The translations under genes and the position numbers were made by a program. From Adiantum capillus-veneris (taxonomy: Eukaryota; Streptophyta; Polypodiopsida; Polypodiales; Pteridaceae): a DNA stretch of 64,000 bases. Shown here in pieces: positions 23,142 through 35,216 of this stretch. The DNA is taken from contig CM043959.1 in the NCBI GenBank assembly GCA_014529385.2, forward strand, positions 89,723,529 through 89,787,528. Direction: 5' to 3'. Under the pieces are notes generated by a model that was not told the origin of the DNA, made no database searches, and was given only the letters and a program-made list of their open reading frames with translations. The stretch's first letter is position 1. Each line of letters opens with the position of its first letter.

Positions 23142-26100
23142 ATGCAAGCAGCGGAGAAGGCCAAGAAGAAGCTAAACCAAAAAGAGAAACTACAAGAACT
23201 GTCCCCGTATCAACTAGACCCCGAGTCAGTCAAAGCGGCAAAGGCATCCTATCTTTTGAAAGAACAACTGGAAGAGCACCACACTATGGTCCTCACTGGA
23301 AGATTCAAGAGTGAAGAAGGGCATTAGGTGGAGTTGCAACTCCTTCCTAAAGAGGTCTATGATGTAGCTGCAAAGCCAAAAACCAAAGAGGCTAACCGCA
23401 GGTTGGGGATCAGGCATTTCTACGAACAAGAGACTTGCGGAGTGGACTTTCAGAAAGCTTACGAGCTTCTGCTCACAATCAAAGAAGACGGAACCACCCA
23501 GATATCAGACACCCAAGGGAACAAGGTCGAGGTAGTAATCACAAAAGAAATAGTGGTAGAGGCACACATACTGACCACTGAAGCAATGACCATGCAAGCA
23601 AGAGATAGAAAAACCACAGGCACATTTACCAAGGAAACAACCGCGGCCACATTTGCCGATCTTATCCACAAACAAATGGAAGAACCAGCCTATTTGTACC
23701 ATCAACACTTCCATTTTCTGGCAAAAAGGCCACCAAGGTACACTACACCAAATCACGCCATGGCCACAACCTTCACTCAGGTTCTTAAGTCAACAACAAG
23801 GCAGCCTCTGGACCACACGCATTATGTCTTGACAACTTTGAAGGCCACGAAGAAGGAGGGTAAAATAACATACTTGGGTGCCCCCGAAGTGTTGACAAGA
23901 ATAGCCTATCATGCCATTGGCAAGGACGACAACCTACCACCTGCCCTTTATCAGAATACATGAATCTTGGCAGCACAACCCTCTCCACGAGCTACAAGAT
24001 CAGGTAAAAGATCTTTTAAATCAGGTGATGAATCAGATGACAGCTCACCAAAGTGGCAGAGTAGTGAGAGCTCTGACAATGAAGAAAAGAGAGCTCGAAG
24101 GGAAGAGATGAAGAGGAAAGCTGTGGCTGCCCACCAAGAGGAGCCAACTCAAAAACAAGCGCGTTTTGAAGGATAAAAATAGGATTACCAGCACAGTAGG
24201 CAAGTACAAGGAAAGGACCCATAAAAGTGGGTACCCACAGGACTGGAAGGACCTCGAACAAAGCATCATACAAGAAAAGAAGAAGATGATCCAACAAACT
24301 ATTTAGAAAGAATGTACCAAGAGGCCGAAGCCCTAAAGCTGAAAGAGGTAGAAGAAGCGGCAAAGAAAGCTGAGGAAACGGCTACACAAGAGCAAAGCCA
24401 GGAATCTCCCCGACCCACCACACTGCCTCCGGAACAACAGGCCCATTCCATGCCTAACCCACCACCATCACCACCACGCAAAGGTACCAATGAAGAGGCA
24501 GAGACCAAAAAAGAAAAAGATTCTGAATCCACCCAACGAACAAAATCTACACAACAAGCTGACCACACCGACGGACATGAGGGAAAAGAAACCGAGCTAG
24601 AACCAGAGCAGGCAGCAGAAGAAACTCAAAAGCGGACGGAAGAAACGGATAAGAAAGTAGATACAGAAGTAGAGACTACCACTACACATGAGACGGAGCC
24701 CGAGCCAGAGAAAAACGAAAGGCCGTCACCTGAAGAGACAATTAGGGTAGAGACCACACCATCTACTTCTACTCAGCCAGAAACTGCCGAGGCATCAAAG
24801 CCTTAGGATGGCCAAGAAGAAGAACCACCATCTACTTACACAGAACCACCAGCAATTACGACGTAGCAAGAAGCAACAAATGCGGCTGTAGGCACATCCC
24901 TACTGGCAAGACAGGAGGAGTGGCAGTCCAATGATGAAGTTATAATACATATCAATGAATATGCATGCCAGATGTAGGAAATGACCGAGAGACTCCGTTC
25001 TACAGCTTTGAACTGCAGCACAAAGGCCAAGGAATTAGAAATGGTGATCGACTCTCTTCAAGGAGAGCTCGAAGACAAGATGATTATCATCACTGATCTC
25101 CAAAGGCAAGTGCAACAGCTGAAGGCAGAAGCGGAACATCATCAGATAGCCAGGGATAAACAACAAAAAGAAATGGAGGAGTTAGGTCACCTCCTCATCA
25201 AATTATCTGATGCCTGCAAGGTAAACTTACGAGTAGCTGCCAGAAGTCACAAATGAACTTCTTAGGACCTCTCTGTTAGCTCAAAAAATTCAAGTGCAGT
25301 TAGATGTTGCCAATGCTTCCCTGCAATATTTTGAACAGAGAATCAATGATTAGGCCATTTTCTTATGGAAAATCAGAGAAAACCCAGCCATGGCCTCAAT
25401 CAAGGGACCTGATGAAGTGTACAAGGAACTTGAAAAGAAAAGCAAGGATTTAGAACTGGAATTAAAGCTCGAATAGTCACAGTGCAGAGACCTGGCACTG
25501 ATGCGGGTTCAAAGAGAGGAGGAGCTCCTAAAGGAGATAGCAGAACTCAAATGGATCAATCAGCTCCTCAGAGATGGAAAGTCAGACACGCAAGAAGCCT
25601 GGAAGGCACTTTAGAGCCACCCCAAATAGACATTCCCTCGATCTCGTTTGTTGAGTTTGAGACGCAGTCCACAACAGAGCCGAGTGGTGATGAAGATTTT
25701 CAGGTCCACATCACAGACGGAGATACAGTGCCAATGGTCCAGCTGTCAAAAGCTGAAGAAAACTCACTGAAGGAGAAGATTACCTTAGAGGTGGATGAGC
25801 AGTGGAAGGCCGCTATGGATTGGGAGTTGAGAGTCTTACACTCTATCAACGTCACTCAACTCACTCTCAATCAAATCAATGCTCAATGACACCAACTATC
25901 CTTGCCGTACCCTCTCATCAAGTAGAACTTTTACAGCTAAAAGAAAGGCTATACAAGGATGTGCAAGAAGATGGCGCAGATAAAGACCACCCAAAGTGGC
26001 GGTTAAGCTAGCTGAACAAGAATCCGAGATACCTAATTCTGTTCAGAAGAGCACTTGCAACCTTACAAAGAGATCCAACATTTTGTCCTATACCCAGATT

Positions 26101-26503
26101 AAGAACATGGCAAGCGCATGAAACACTGCAGAAGAAGAGGCCAACTTGGCTCAACTTTCCCAGGCTGCCAGCTCCAAAGAGAGGCCAAGCAACAGAGGAA
26201 TACATGGTGAAAATCCGAACGTGCACCATGTCATTCTTCAAGAGTCTACCAGATCTCTCCTGTGCAATGCTATATAAGATCTGCAGGATGCTAGTTACAT
26301 GCATACAAGTTTTTAACGAGCCTGAGCAGACAGGAGCCCCATGGCTCTCATTCTTGGAAGGAAACAAAGGCTTATGTTACGATATGAGTGGGCAACCTTC
26401 AAAAGAAATCCTTTACGGATTCTATGCCAGATGCATGTTCCTGCCCTCGCATAATATTCTAGCCTTTGAAGAAGCATTCTACACTGGATTCTTCACCTGG
26501 TGA
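23142..26503 (+). pseudogene. Element A extra ORF after pol, unknown function, broken
   Basis: One reading frame runs from 23142 to about 25889 interrupted by nonsense codons (for example near 23325 and 23961), then shifts and continues to 26502 in another frame, giving a protein of about 1,100 residues. An N-terminal block has GVDFQKAYELLL and NKVEVVITKE. A middle part is Lys/Glu-rich (24000-24800) with proline and threonine. A coiled-coil-like stretch (24981-25250) follows. The C-terminal block has RPTWLNFPRLPAPKR, WLSFLEGNKGL and AFEEAFYTGFF. I do not recognise a known domain. A homologue of the N- and C-terminal blocks lies on the minus strand at 28793-34159, so it is a real conserved protein. 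Its place between pol and the 3' LTR matches the env-like or additional ORFs of Athila/Tat elements; no signal peptide or membrane segment is evident. Confidence 0.72.
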
Positions 26504-26719
26504 ATGAAGATATTTGTGCCGGTGATAAGCAACCTCACATCCAGGTTTGTAGGCTACTCAGCGGTGGAACTGAAGAACAAGTCACCATGCAATTTTTGTG
26601 CCTGACAAAGAACGAAGAATCAGATACCAAAAGGCACTGGAAGCACTTAAAGATCACCTCGCCCGTCGTGAACCCGAAGACTACTTCAGCCCTTAAAGCT
26701 ATGTCAAGGGATGACACAG

Positions 26720-26735
26720 GCAAGAAGAGGGGGAA
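26720..26735 (+). promoter_or_regulatory. Element A polypurine tract
   Basis: GCAAGAAGAGGGGGAA directly before the TG of the right LTR. Confidence 0.85.
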
Positions 26736-27644
26736 TGTTAGCAGGAAGCCAACACGGACACCATTTTTCGGAGTTCTCCTTGTAAAACAATTATTATTTT
26801 GATAAATCGGATATATTGTAACTCCTATTTTCTTGGTAAACTTTGTAATTAATGAGCTGGGGCTACAAGCTTCCAGATTGTATTAGCCAGTCAATTCCCA
26901 ACTTTGGTAGAACTCCAAATTATTAGTTTTGACCACCCAAAAACCTTGGCTAAGGTATAAAAGCCAATTTTTGTAAGTTTTTGGATAAGAAATACACAAC
27001 GTGAGCTAGTGGAGCTCACTCTTCTCCTTCTCATGCTTCCTACTCCCTCTTCGATTGTCACATTGCGAATGCATTTGTTGCATTGCAACTGCAGGTAAGA
27101 TCTCTACGCATTGACGTAAGCCATTCACAGTATTTCGTAGCTTTTGATATCGCCGACCTGCGGCCTAATTTCATCATAACTAGGAATTTACACTTTTAAA
27201 TTGAAAACTAAGCATAGAAGGGATATTTGGGCATCATTGCTAAGCATTTAGATTCATTCTGGGTTGAAAACGACTAGGTCAAAAATCCACTGCTATTAAT
27301 AATCGCGATTTTGGAACTTGACCTAAAGTGGGGTTTGAGGCCATAGGCTTGTGTGCTTAGGTCTTATAAACTTGTCCTAGAAGTTTTGTTACGTTTGGAT
27401 GTCATTTGATGCTGTAATGGATGTGATTTGTTTGCCAATGAGCGATTGGCTTTTGGTGATTTCAGTCACTTGAGTGTAGCTTGAGTTAGATGCGAGTTGT
27501 TAGTTGTTTTCAGAGAGATTGACAACCTCTTGTAGCCTCTATGAACTAGTCGAGTCAGCTTCGTCCCATGGTTTGACAAATTAATCGTGGTTCTCGCTAA
27601 TACTGCAATAAGATAGGATGGTGAGGTTGTACATGCGTCCCACA
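26736..27644 (+). repeat. Element A 3' LTR
   Basis: Full-length partner of 3122-4028, with a TATAAAAG box at 26956-26963. It keeps a better version of the palindrome half (AATCGCGATT at 27301-27310) than the left LTR. It ends CGTCCCACA, followed by the GTGAG duplication. Confidence 0.93.
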
Positions 27645-27649
27645 GTGAG
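27645..27649. repeat. Target site duplication of Element A, right copy (GTGAG)
   Basis: Exact match to 3117-3121. Confidence 0.9.
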
Positions 27650-28673
27650 CCATATATAGCTCCAACATCTGTGACACATGAAGACTGCATAAAGTAAAGT
27701 CCATAATTTCTATGCTTTTAGAAGACTAGATTTGGCTATAAAAGCTCGATTTACTTTGTTCATTATTAATTTTCAAATGCATTGTTGTCTACTATTAGTG
27801 GATTGCCACGATCGAACTATGTAGACTAGCAAGAACTCAAATCAATATAAATAGGTCAATCTGAGGACGTAGCAAACCCGACTAGTGCATGGAAACAATG
27901 CAATGTCCCAACGGCAATGCCCTTAGAAGAGAGGTGTCACTCTCAAGCAAAGAAGCAACTAACTGGAAAATGTCAAAGTCTTCCGTTTCGTCTAACCTAA
28001 CACTCAAATGGTCGTAGAGGTGTCAAATGAACTCCACATGACCATAAAACTTGAGATTGGGGGTCTCTAGGCTATAGGAAATAGGTTTCTAGCATCAAAA
28101 CTTGCAAAAGTCACAGTTAGGTAGGTGAGCAACCGCAATTGTTTCCACCTCTGACCTTCTTGAAAATTGGCAAATAAGGGGTCATTTGGATTTTTGTAAG
28201 GCCTACTTACCTCTATCCATGCTTAGTTTCTCTTAAAAAACCATCAACAACTTAAATCGAGCAATTAAACACACTAGGCAACCTAAAGCTAAAACCGCTC
28301 ATCGCATCGCTCGCGGAAGCAACACATGAAGTTTCATTAGCAATGCTTACCTGTACAAAGAGTAGTGAGCACGCAAGCATAGAAATACTCTTACTGTGTG
28401 AGCTCCAAAGTAAATATATCTTTTAATAATTACAAATTTTGGCTTCTATACTCAAGGTTAAAGCTGGGTATTTGGCTAGAAAGGGATAATTTTCTAAAAA
28501 ATGTGATGGACAAGGGCATCGAGACTCTTCTTTACGTACAAAATGGTTTGGAAATAATCAGACTCTTTAAGGTTTAGGATTTACAACACTGTCTTAGGGA
28601 AAAATAAATGATTAAGGGAAAAAGGTTTTAAGGGCCCGCACAAATTGGCATAATTGGGTTCTTTTCTTCAACA
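27645..28673 (-). repeat. Minus-strand LTR, 5' part (U3 side)
   Basis: Begins TGTTGAAG (complement of 28666-28673) directly after a purine tract on the minus strand and runs down to the Element A insertion point. The sequence TATATATGG on the minus strand (about 27652-27660) is a TATA candidate just before the junction with the R-U5 part at 2997-3121. No coding sequence is present. Confidence 0.6.
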
Positions 28674-28690
28674 CTCCCTGTTCCCAACTT
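28674..28690 (-). promoter_or_regulatory. Minus-strand polypurine tract
   Basis: AAGTTGGGAACAGGGAG on the minus strand directly before the LTR start. Element A has a comparable purine tract at the same place relative to its extra ORF. Confidence 0.6.
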
Positions 28691-30079
28691 CTTGTTGTAG
28701 GAGCTTCCCTTTCTTTTGTTCGCTGATATATTGCTGGAATGCCAACATCATTTACTGTACTTAGTCTTCTTCTTGTGGCTTGTAGATTCTTGTTAAGGGG
28801 TTTTCTCATTTGTGGTGAGTGTATGCCACAAAGCAAGTCTGAAATACTTGCAGATGGGCATGAAGATTGTGGAATCCATCTCAAAGTAGCCCGTATAAAA
28901 AGATTCCTTGAATGTCTGCATGTAGTGGATGAGGAGGAACATGATTCTAAAGAATAATCCATAGATTACCTTCATCTTGGGGGTATCATTCAAGTTCAAT
29001 ATCAGTCCTTTGTAGCCCTCCAAGAATGAAGTCCATTTTACTTTGTTGGCCTCTATATTTTTGAAAGTGTTGGTACATACGGAGAGCATGTAACAGATCT
29101 TTATCATAATCTTTCATGCTATGTCTAGATTTCCTCGAACTAGGCTGATCATTTGCTTGATGGCCTTCCTCATGTAATCAAGTGAAGGTGCTTCTCATGG
29201 TTTGGGGAAGACCGTGTAGTTTAGCCATGTGGGATGAGAAACAAGCAGTTGCTCAAAGTCAACCCACCTTCTCCTCCTGATGATTGGGTCGATTTGAGGT
29301 GGGTTGGAGCAAAAAAGTTTATTGTGATTCCCTGCTTGTTCTCCCCCATGAATTTAACTTTTTTTATTTTGGCCTGGCTTCTCTAATCTATTTTGTGGTC
29401 CATTCTAAAATATCAACCTCTTCGTAACTCACCTCGGTATGTGGTAGAAGTTTTGGTAGTAGCTCTTTCTTCTTTTCTTTTGTTATCCATTTGAGTAGTT
29501 GTAGGGAAGTTCTGGCACGTGAACCTCCTCTTGTAGCTGCTCTAGAGTAATGTATTCTTATAGATTTGATTTTTATAATCGATGCTTGTAGCAGAGGTTC
29601 CTAGCCACAACTTCCCTAGTCACTTCCTAGTGCTCCTCCGATAGATGCGAGTACTCGAGGTAATTGCGGGGTTCAATTGAGCTACCCACATCTATTGGGC
29701 CTTCAAAATGCCTATCCTCCTACTCTGTCTCTTCTTTTGTATGCTCAAAGTTAGGCCCTAATTCCAAGGGTCCTTTCTCTCTAGGTGGGAGATTCTAGAA
29801 CTTCTCAACTGTGTTGATAGTTTTTTGTAGATCCTCCACTTCCTTCATAAGCATATCCATACTTTCTTCTTTTGCTTTTCCTTCTTCTATTGTGAGCTTG
29901 CTCTTGGTGTGTAGAGCTTCTTCCAATGTGATTCTGGTTCTTTGAGAAACTTCTAGGGCTTATTGCAAATGTGCAATATGCTTCTTGTAGATGTTAGTAT
30001 GCTTCGAACTACTCATTGAGATGAGCAAGGGATCTTCTGCAAATGCATCTAGCTGTTTTTCTGATCAACTATCCGGCCT

Positions 30080-30083
30080 TTAA
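30080..30083. repeat. TTAA target duplication, left
   Basis: TTAA directly outside the terminal inverted repeat; matched at 31426-31429. Confidence 0.75.
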
Positions 30084-31425
30084 CACTAGAATGGTAACCT
30101 AACAGGACATAAAAGTGTCCTTTCAGGGTTTTGGGAAAAACTTCCAAAACCATAGTAGATCCACTCATTTTGAAAAATCCTTCCATGAGCTTATAGCTCA
30201 ATAACTACTACATATGGAAAAAATGAGAAAATTTTAATTTTTCTCATCCCTTGGTCACTACAAGCCTCCAAAGTTGATGGACCAGTGCATTTTGCCCAAA
30301 ACAACAATTTCTTACGGTTGATTGCATATAAATAAGAGTGGGGATTTTTGTAGGACATGAGATAAAATGCCCCGTTAACTTCAATGGGTTGGTGACCAAA
30401 ACATATGGTTGCTTTTACCTCACTAAATTTTTTTTGGGCAAAAAAAAAAGGTACAAAAAGTTACATTTTTGCCATTCTGCAGACCTATCATCAAAGTTTC
30501 TATAATCACGCTCAATACAGATACTATATCCATGTTTTCTTAGTTCCCTTTGGGCATTTGGATTCAAAAGGAGCCATGGAGCATGTCAAAAGGATAATGG
30601 ATCTCTTACAATTGGAACCTTGGGGGCAATGATAAAATGCTAAATACAACAAACATGAAAAAACTGGGTTTAGCATTATGACCTCTAGAAACCCATAGAA
30701 ACTACTCAATATCTAGCCAAGTTTGTAGTCTATGATTAGATATGGTTACTACCTACAAAATACATACAATTGGCCTAAGAAACTAGCAATATTGAGAAAG
30801 TTATACTTGCTACTCTAAAATGTATCATATTCTTCAGCAATCAAAAAACTCAACCATCATCATATACTATGCTATATAGCATATTAGGTCCCAAAAAACT
30901 CAAGGAAGATTAGGTTTATGTTATAAATTACACTTACACAATCAAAATTGAATTTGGATATCAAGAAAGCCACCAAAAAAATCATAAAAGTGCTAATTTT
31001 GGCCAAAAAACAGGATTATGTAATTCTTGTAAATTGGTCATAACTTTCAATTTTAACACTTAGCTCTCCCTACAAGCATCAAAACATGTTGAGAACTATG
31101 AAGGCCTAACCTCTGGCCATCTAAACCTCACAAACATGAAGTTTAGAGTGGTATAGTTGCCAAAAATTGGAATAAAAGCCAAAAACAGGACCCGTTTTTT
31201 CACACAGTTTAGGTTCAAAAATGTTGTGCAAGAGTAAGGTTAATGGTGAGATCGATACTAAAAAAAAAATGCTAAGTTTTTTTCAGCTCATAAGGCAACT
31301 TTGTGGATATATAGCACCTAGAAATTCATTTTCATAATCTTCAAATAATTCAAGAAAAATGGTCACTTAATAGGACACAAAATTGTCCAAGGACATAAAA
31401 GTGTCCTGTTATTACCATTCTAGTG
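30084..31425. mobile_element. Non-autonomous TTAA-flanked inverted-repeat element (piggyBac-like MITE)
   Basis: A 1,342-bp insertion ending CACTAGAATGGTAA and its inverse TTACCATTCTAGTG, flanked by TTAA on both sides. Just inside each end is a second motif, AGGACA-TAAAAG-TGTCCT, itself nearly palindromic, so each end can fold alone. No transposase or other long ORF is present. TTAA duplication is the hallmark of piggyBac-type transposases. It interrupts the minus-strand extra ORF, so it is younger. Confidence 0.78.
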
Positions 31426-31429
31426 TTAA
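31426..31429. repeat. TTAA target duplication, right
   Basis: Matches 30080-30083. Confidence 0.75.
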
Positions 31430-32433
31430 GCACATCTAGTGATATCCTTTGCTTCTGAGCAAGTGCTGCTGGCTTTTTGGCACTTTGGTTGGTGTGTTGA
31501 TATTGCTTTTACTTTTGATCAAGGGCGAGTTTACTGCTCTGAGCTATCCCTAGATTATACTTGCTTGGCCATCCTTTCCTTCTCATACCGTTCCTTGTAC
31601 TTTGCCAGCTCTCCGGTGACATTCTCTAATTGTGCATCCCTTCTTTCAATATCTTCTACCAAAAGTGTGTTGGTCTTGACCAACTCTTTGTTCTCACTCC
31701 TTGTTTTGTCCATCTCTTGCTGTAAGCTAACCACTACTAAGCTAAGAGCGTAATTGTTTTATGATTCTCTCTCATATTTGAGAGTTATCTGCATAATTTC
31801 CTTTTATCTCTTTAGCTAGCTTGGAAATCAATGCTACCTTGGCTATACTAGAGATTGTGATTCTTGGATGAGTGGCCCTTGAACTACACCTTGTGTTGTT
31901 TCTGTGGCTGTTTTTGGTACAGAATCCTTGCTTTCATCTTTCTTGATAAGTGTGGTTTTCGGTGAAGCGGTTGTCTCTATGCTATGTTCTGATCTATCTC
32001 CATGGGGAGATTCTTTTAGAGAGTGTCTGGGAAAATATTTCAGCCCTGCCCTTTGGTGTTTCTCCACATTTCTTGTATCTTCATGACTGCATGGATGGTT
32101 TGCTACTATTGATCTTCTGATAAAATAGGTGAACCAGTCATCCCAAGGTTTTCTTGTATTTTTAACAAGCCTTCAGGCTGATTTACTCATTGTACCTGTT
32201 AATTTTGATTTCCTGTTCTTGATCAGTCGTCATGGGGTTTTCTTGAACTCTTTGCAAGCCCTCTGACTAATCATTTTTACATGTAGCTTGTTCTGGTGTT
32301 CTCGACTCTGGGCTGGGATCTTTGATGAAAGACATTGATAAGTCTGACGCATCTTGGGCCTCTTGTACACTATAACATGAATCCAATAGATTTGTAGTAT
32401 CTTTTTGGTATGCTCGTTAGCTGTGAGTAGTTT

Positions 32434-32587
32434 GTGTGGGACATCCACCTCTGTACTTTCCGTGTGGACTTGCCTGCCTATCTTGCTTTGACTAAATCAA
32501 GACAGGTGGTGTGTGGGACGTCCACCTCTGTACTTTCCGTGTGGACTTGCCTGCCTGTCTTGCTTTGACTAAAGGCTTATATCAATG
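32434..32587. repeat. 77-bp tandem duplication
   Basis: Two nearly identical units (32434-32510 and 32511-32587) starting GTGTGGGACATCC and GTGTGGGACGTCC. It lies inside the minus-strand extra ORF region, and 77 is not a multiple of three, so it adds a frameshift. Confidence 0.85.
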
Positions 32588-34159
32588 GGTGGTGATTCCA
32601 TGTGATTCAAATTGGTAGGCACAAGACTTGGTATCTTGGGTTCTTCTTGTTGTTGAGTTTCTTGTTGCTGCCCTTGCCTCGCCTGCTCCTATAGATAGAT
32701 ATGGTCCATTATTTTGATAGCATTGACTTCTTGTATTTTATTAAAGGATTCTTCTTTTGCAGTGGTGGTAGTGGTTTGCTGGAGATCCAATCATCTCTTT
32801 GTTCTTAATTCTCTGGTGGAGGCACTTTATTTAGGCTGATCTCGAGTCTTCATCAGTTTAGGCTCCTCCCCTTCTGCTCCTTCTTCTGCTAGTCTCTTTG
32901 ATGTTTGGCTAATTTGTTCTTTGGTCTTGGCCCTCATCATGCCGAACAAACTTTGGGCCTTCTCTTCTTTTCTAAGCTTTTTTGTATCTCTTCTTTTTTG
33001 AGTAGCTTCCCTTTGTTTCTTCTTCCTTTCTTCTTCAACCTTGTACTTTCTTTCCTGTTCATCCTTAGCTCTATGCTCTCTTTGCTCCACTCTCTTGGCA
33101 TACATAGATATTGGATTTCTTTCCTCAGTAGTGGGATATAACTGTTGGAGCTCTATCTTTTCCTCATCAGTCTTTGATCCAATTGATTTAGAGATGGTGG
33201 CCCCTTCATCCCTAACATATTCCGGTTGTATTGTTCTCTTTGCCCTTGTGGTTCTTATCGATGTAGAAGGTGCTGCTACCTTCTTTGCCTTAGATTGCTG
33301 TATTTTTTCTACCCATTCATTTGAATCTAGGGCATCCTCCAGTGAATCTCGTTCTTCGACAAGATATGCTGCAATCTTTGTTAAAAATTATGCTCTCTCT
33401 AGGTGTGGGATGCCGGATTGCTTGGCCCATTGATTTTTCTCGGCTACTAATACTAGTGAGTCAAAGCCCCATTTGGCTAGATCAATAGGTTTATGACGAT
33501 GTTGGGGTACTATCTTGTGTAGAGTTGTTGATGCCAAATTCCTGTCTGGTCTGGTGTATCTGGTTTGTCTATCAAAATGTAGGTGTTGGTGCTATCCTTA
33601 TTTCTTTGATACTACTAAATGTAGGCAACTTCATGGTAGTGAAGTCCTCATCAGCATAGCCTTGTGTATTTATTGGATTTCCCCTTGGTAGCTTGGTGAT
33701 TTTTTTTGTCGCATCTGGGGTGATTTCCACGGTTACCTTCTCCCCGTCTGCATTTGTGAGGGTTGCTATCATCTTTTCTTCATCTATCTTTTTGAGAGTT
33801 GTGATCAGCTCACGAGCACATCTGTAGTCATCTCCAACTATTGACTCTAATAAGGAGTCCTCAACTCCTAACCTGGAGATAGCTTTGTCGGCATTTTGTG
33901 GTGTATAGGCAATGGTGTTGAAATCTTTTGGAATCTATGGTGCCTCACATCTTTTTCCTTGATTATCCTTCCACATACAATTAAAGACTCTAAGATTGTG
34001 TTGCACTTGTATGGCCTTGTTGACAAAATAGGCTCTTGAACCTGAAATGTGGTCCTTGTCGACCTGATAGCTCTCTTTCTCTTCCAGCTTGTAGATACTT
34101 TGCTGCCTCATCTTTTTAGGAGTATCTAATCCTGTGGAAAATAAACGACAATGATCCAA

Positions 34160-35216
34160 TTTTTAGTTTGGATAGTCATCAAATGTCATTCATTTGTGAA
34201 GTTAGTTACTTCATAGTTAGTTTGGTCAATATCTTGAGCTGATAGTGTCCAATTTTGGCATATGAGGTGTCATTGGGATCCTCTTGACATGAACTTCATA
34301 ATGGTCTACTCTAGTCTCTTGAATAGCAAATGGCAGCAACAACGGTTGGCGTCAACAATACCAAATCGGAGAAATTCTCACAAATTTTGTATATTCAACT
34401 CTCCCTGATCCCATCCATGCTATGTATGATCAATTTGGACACCTAAAACCCCAAATTAGGCCCAAAAAGTATCTAGATCCTTTTTGACTTGGTCTTTTTG
34501 GAGTCAAGTCAAAATTTTATCTTTGACATGCCCTTATGATTCCATTTTTGTGTTCTACTCTTCTACTGGGTTCTCTAGATTGGCAACATGCTATAGCTAT
34601 CAATTTGTTTTTGGCTCAAAGTCCCCTTTTTAGGTATTGTAGCAACAACTATGGTACTTGTCAATTATGCCCATTTTTTGCAAGAGTGGTACCATTTGAT
34701 TGCCCTTGATGTGTAGAGTCTACTGCCACCTTGCATGGTCAATTTGGATCACTGGTTTGGTCACCACTTAGTTTTTCCTCTTGCCAAAAGTCCTATTTGT
34801 TAAGCAAGCCCTAGTTATGGTTTTACAATTGGCTTCAAACGTTCCCTATAGCTTCATATGGTCACTTATGAGCTTTTGGAGGGTTGGGTTGTAAACTTTG
34901 TCCCATGGGCTAGCCAATCTGCCAGTTTTAAGAAAAAACACACTCAAAACACACATTCTATGATAAGTTGAACTTTGATCAACGTTTTTCTCTATTCCCT
35001 ATGGTAATTGGTTCCTCATGGCTAGGTGGAGCTTATGGTCCAAAAGTTGGAGGTTTGTAATCTTTTTGGCAGTTGGACTCTGAAATTTGTAAATCTGTGT
35101 GTGGAAATTCCCTCTTGGTCCAATTTGAGCAAATGGAGTGTTTATGAACTCCTCTTTACTTGTAGAACTTGTTGATACCACTTTTGCCTTGGTCTGAGCC
35201 CTGTTGCAGTAATTGT
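34160..35216. other. Unassigned leader-like sequence
   Basis: No coding sequence is recognised. By position it is the region upstream of the minus-strand extra ORF, equivalent to the palindrome-bearing leader before 23142 in Element A. The AATAATCGCGATTATT palindrome is not present here. Loosely similar phrases (GATCAATTTGGA, GTCAATTTGGAT) recur. Confidence 0.4.

Larger units (their letters stand above)
3122..27644 (+). mobile_element. Element A: large Tat/Athila-like Ty3 LTR retrotransposon (with nested Ty1 element)
   Basis: A 24.5-kb insertion bounded by 907- and 909-bp LTRs with TG...CA ends and an exact GTGAG target duplication. Order on the plus strand: 5' LTR, aspartate-tRNA-type primer site, leader with periodic palindromes, gag, protease, RT-RNase H, integrase with doubled zinc-binding module, second protease-like domain, then a truncated Ty1 insertion and unassigned DNA, a second block of the palindromic repeats, a large extra ORF, polypurine tract and 3' LTR. 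RT wording (IFAWSYKDL, LDGFLGYNQ) and the extra ORF after pol fit the Tat/Athila branch. The LTRs differ by many substitutions and all frames are broken, so the insertion is old. Confidence 0.88.
28793..34159 (-). pseudogene. Second copy of the extra ORF family, minus strand, broken and interrupted
   Basis: Pieces of a protein homologous to the Element A extra ORF. N-terminal block at about 33900-33572: DDYRCARELITTLKK and GEKVTVEIT correspond to DFQKAYELLLTIK and GNKVEVVIT. A very basic and acidic coiled-coil-like middle piece lies at 33105-32827. The C-terminal block at about 29300-28793 has HPTWLNYTVFPKP, WTSFLEGYKGL and TFKESFYTGYF. The order of blocks is the same as in Element A but the sequence is clearly diverged, so it comes from a different family member. 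The ORF is split by frameshifts and stops and by the TTAA element at 30084-31425. Its polypurine tract and LTR follow at 28690-27645. Confidence 0.68.

Noticed and set aside
30084-31425. CACTA (EnSpm) element because the end reads CACTAG
   Set aside because: The flanks give a 4-bp TTAA duplication, not the 2-3 bp of CACTA elements, and the 3 bp next to each end do not match directly.
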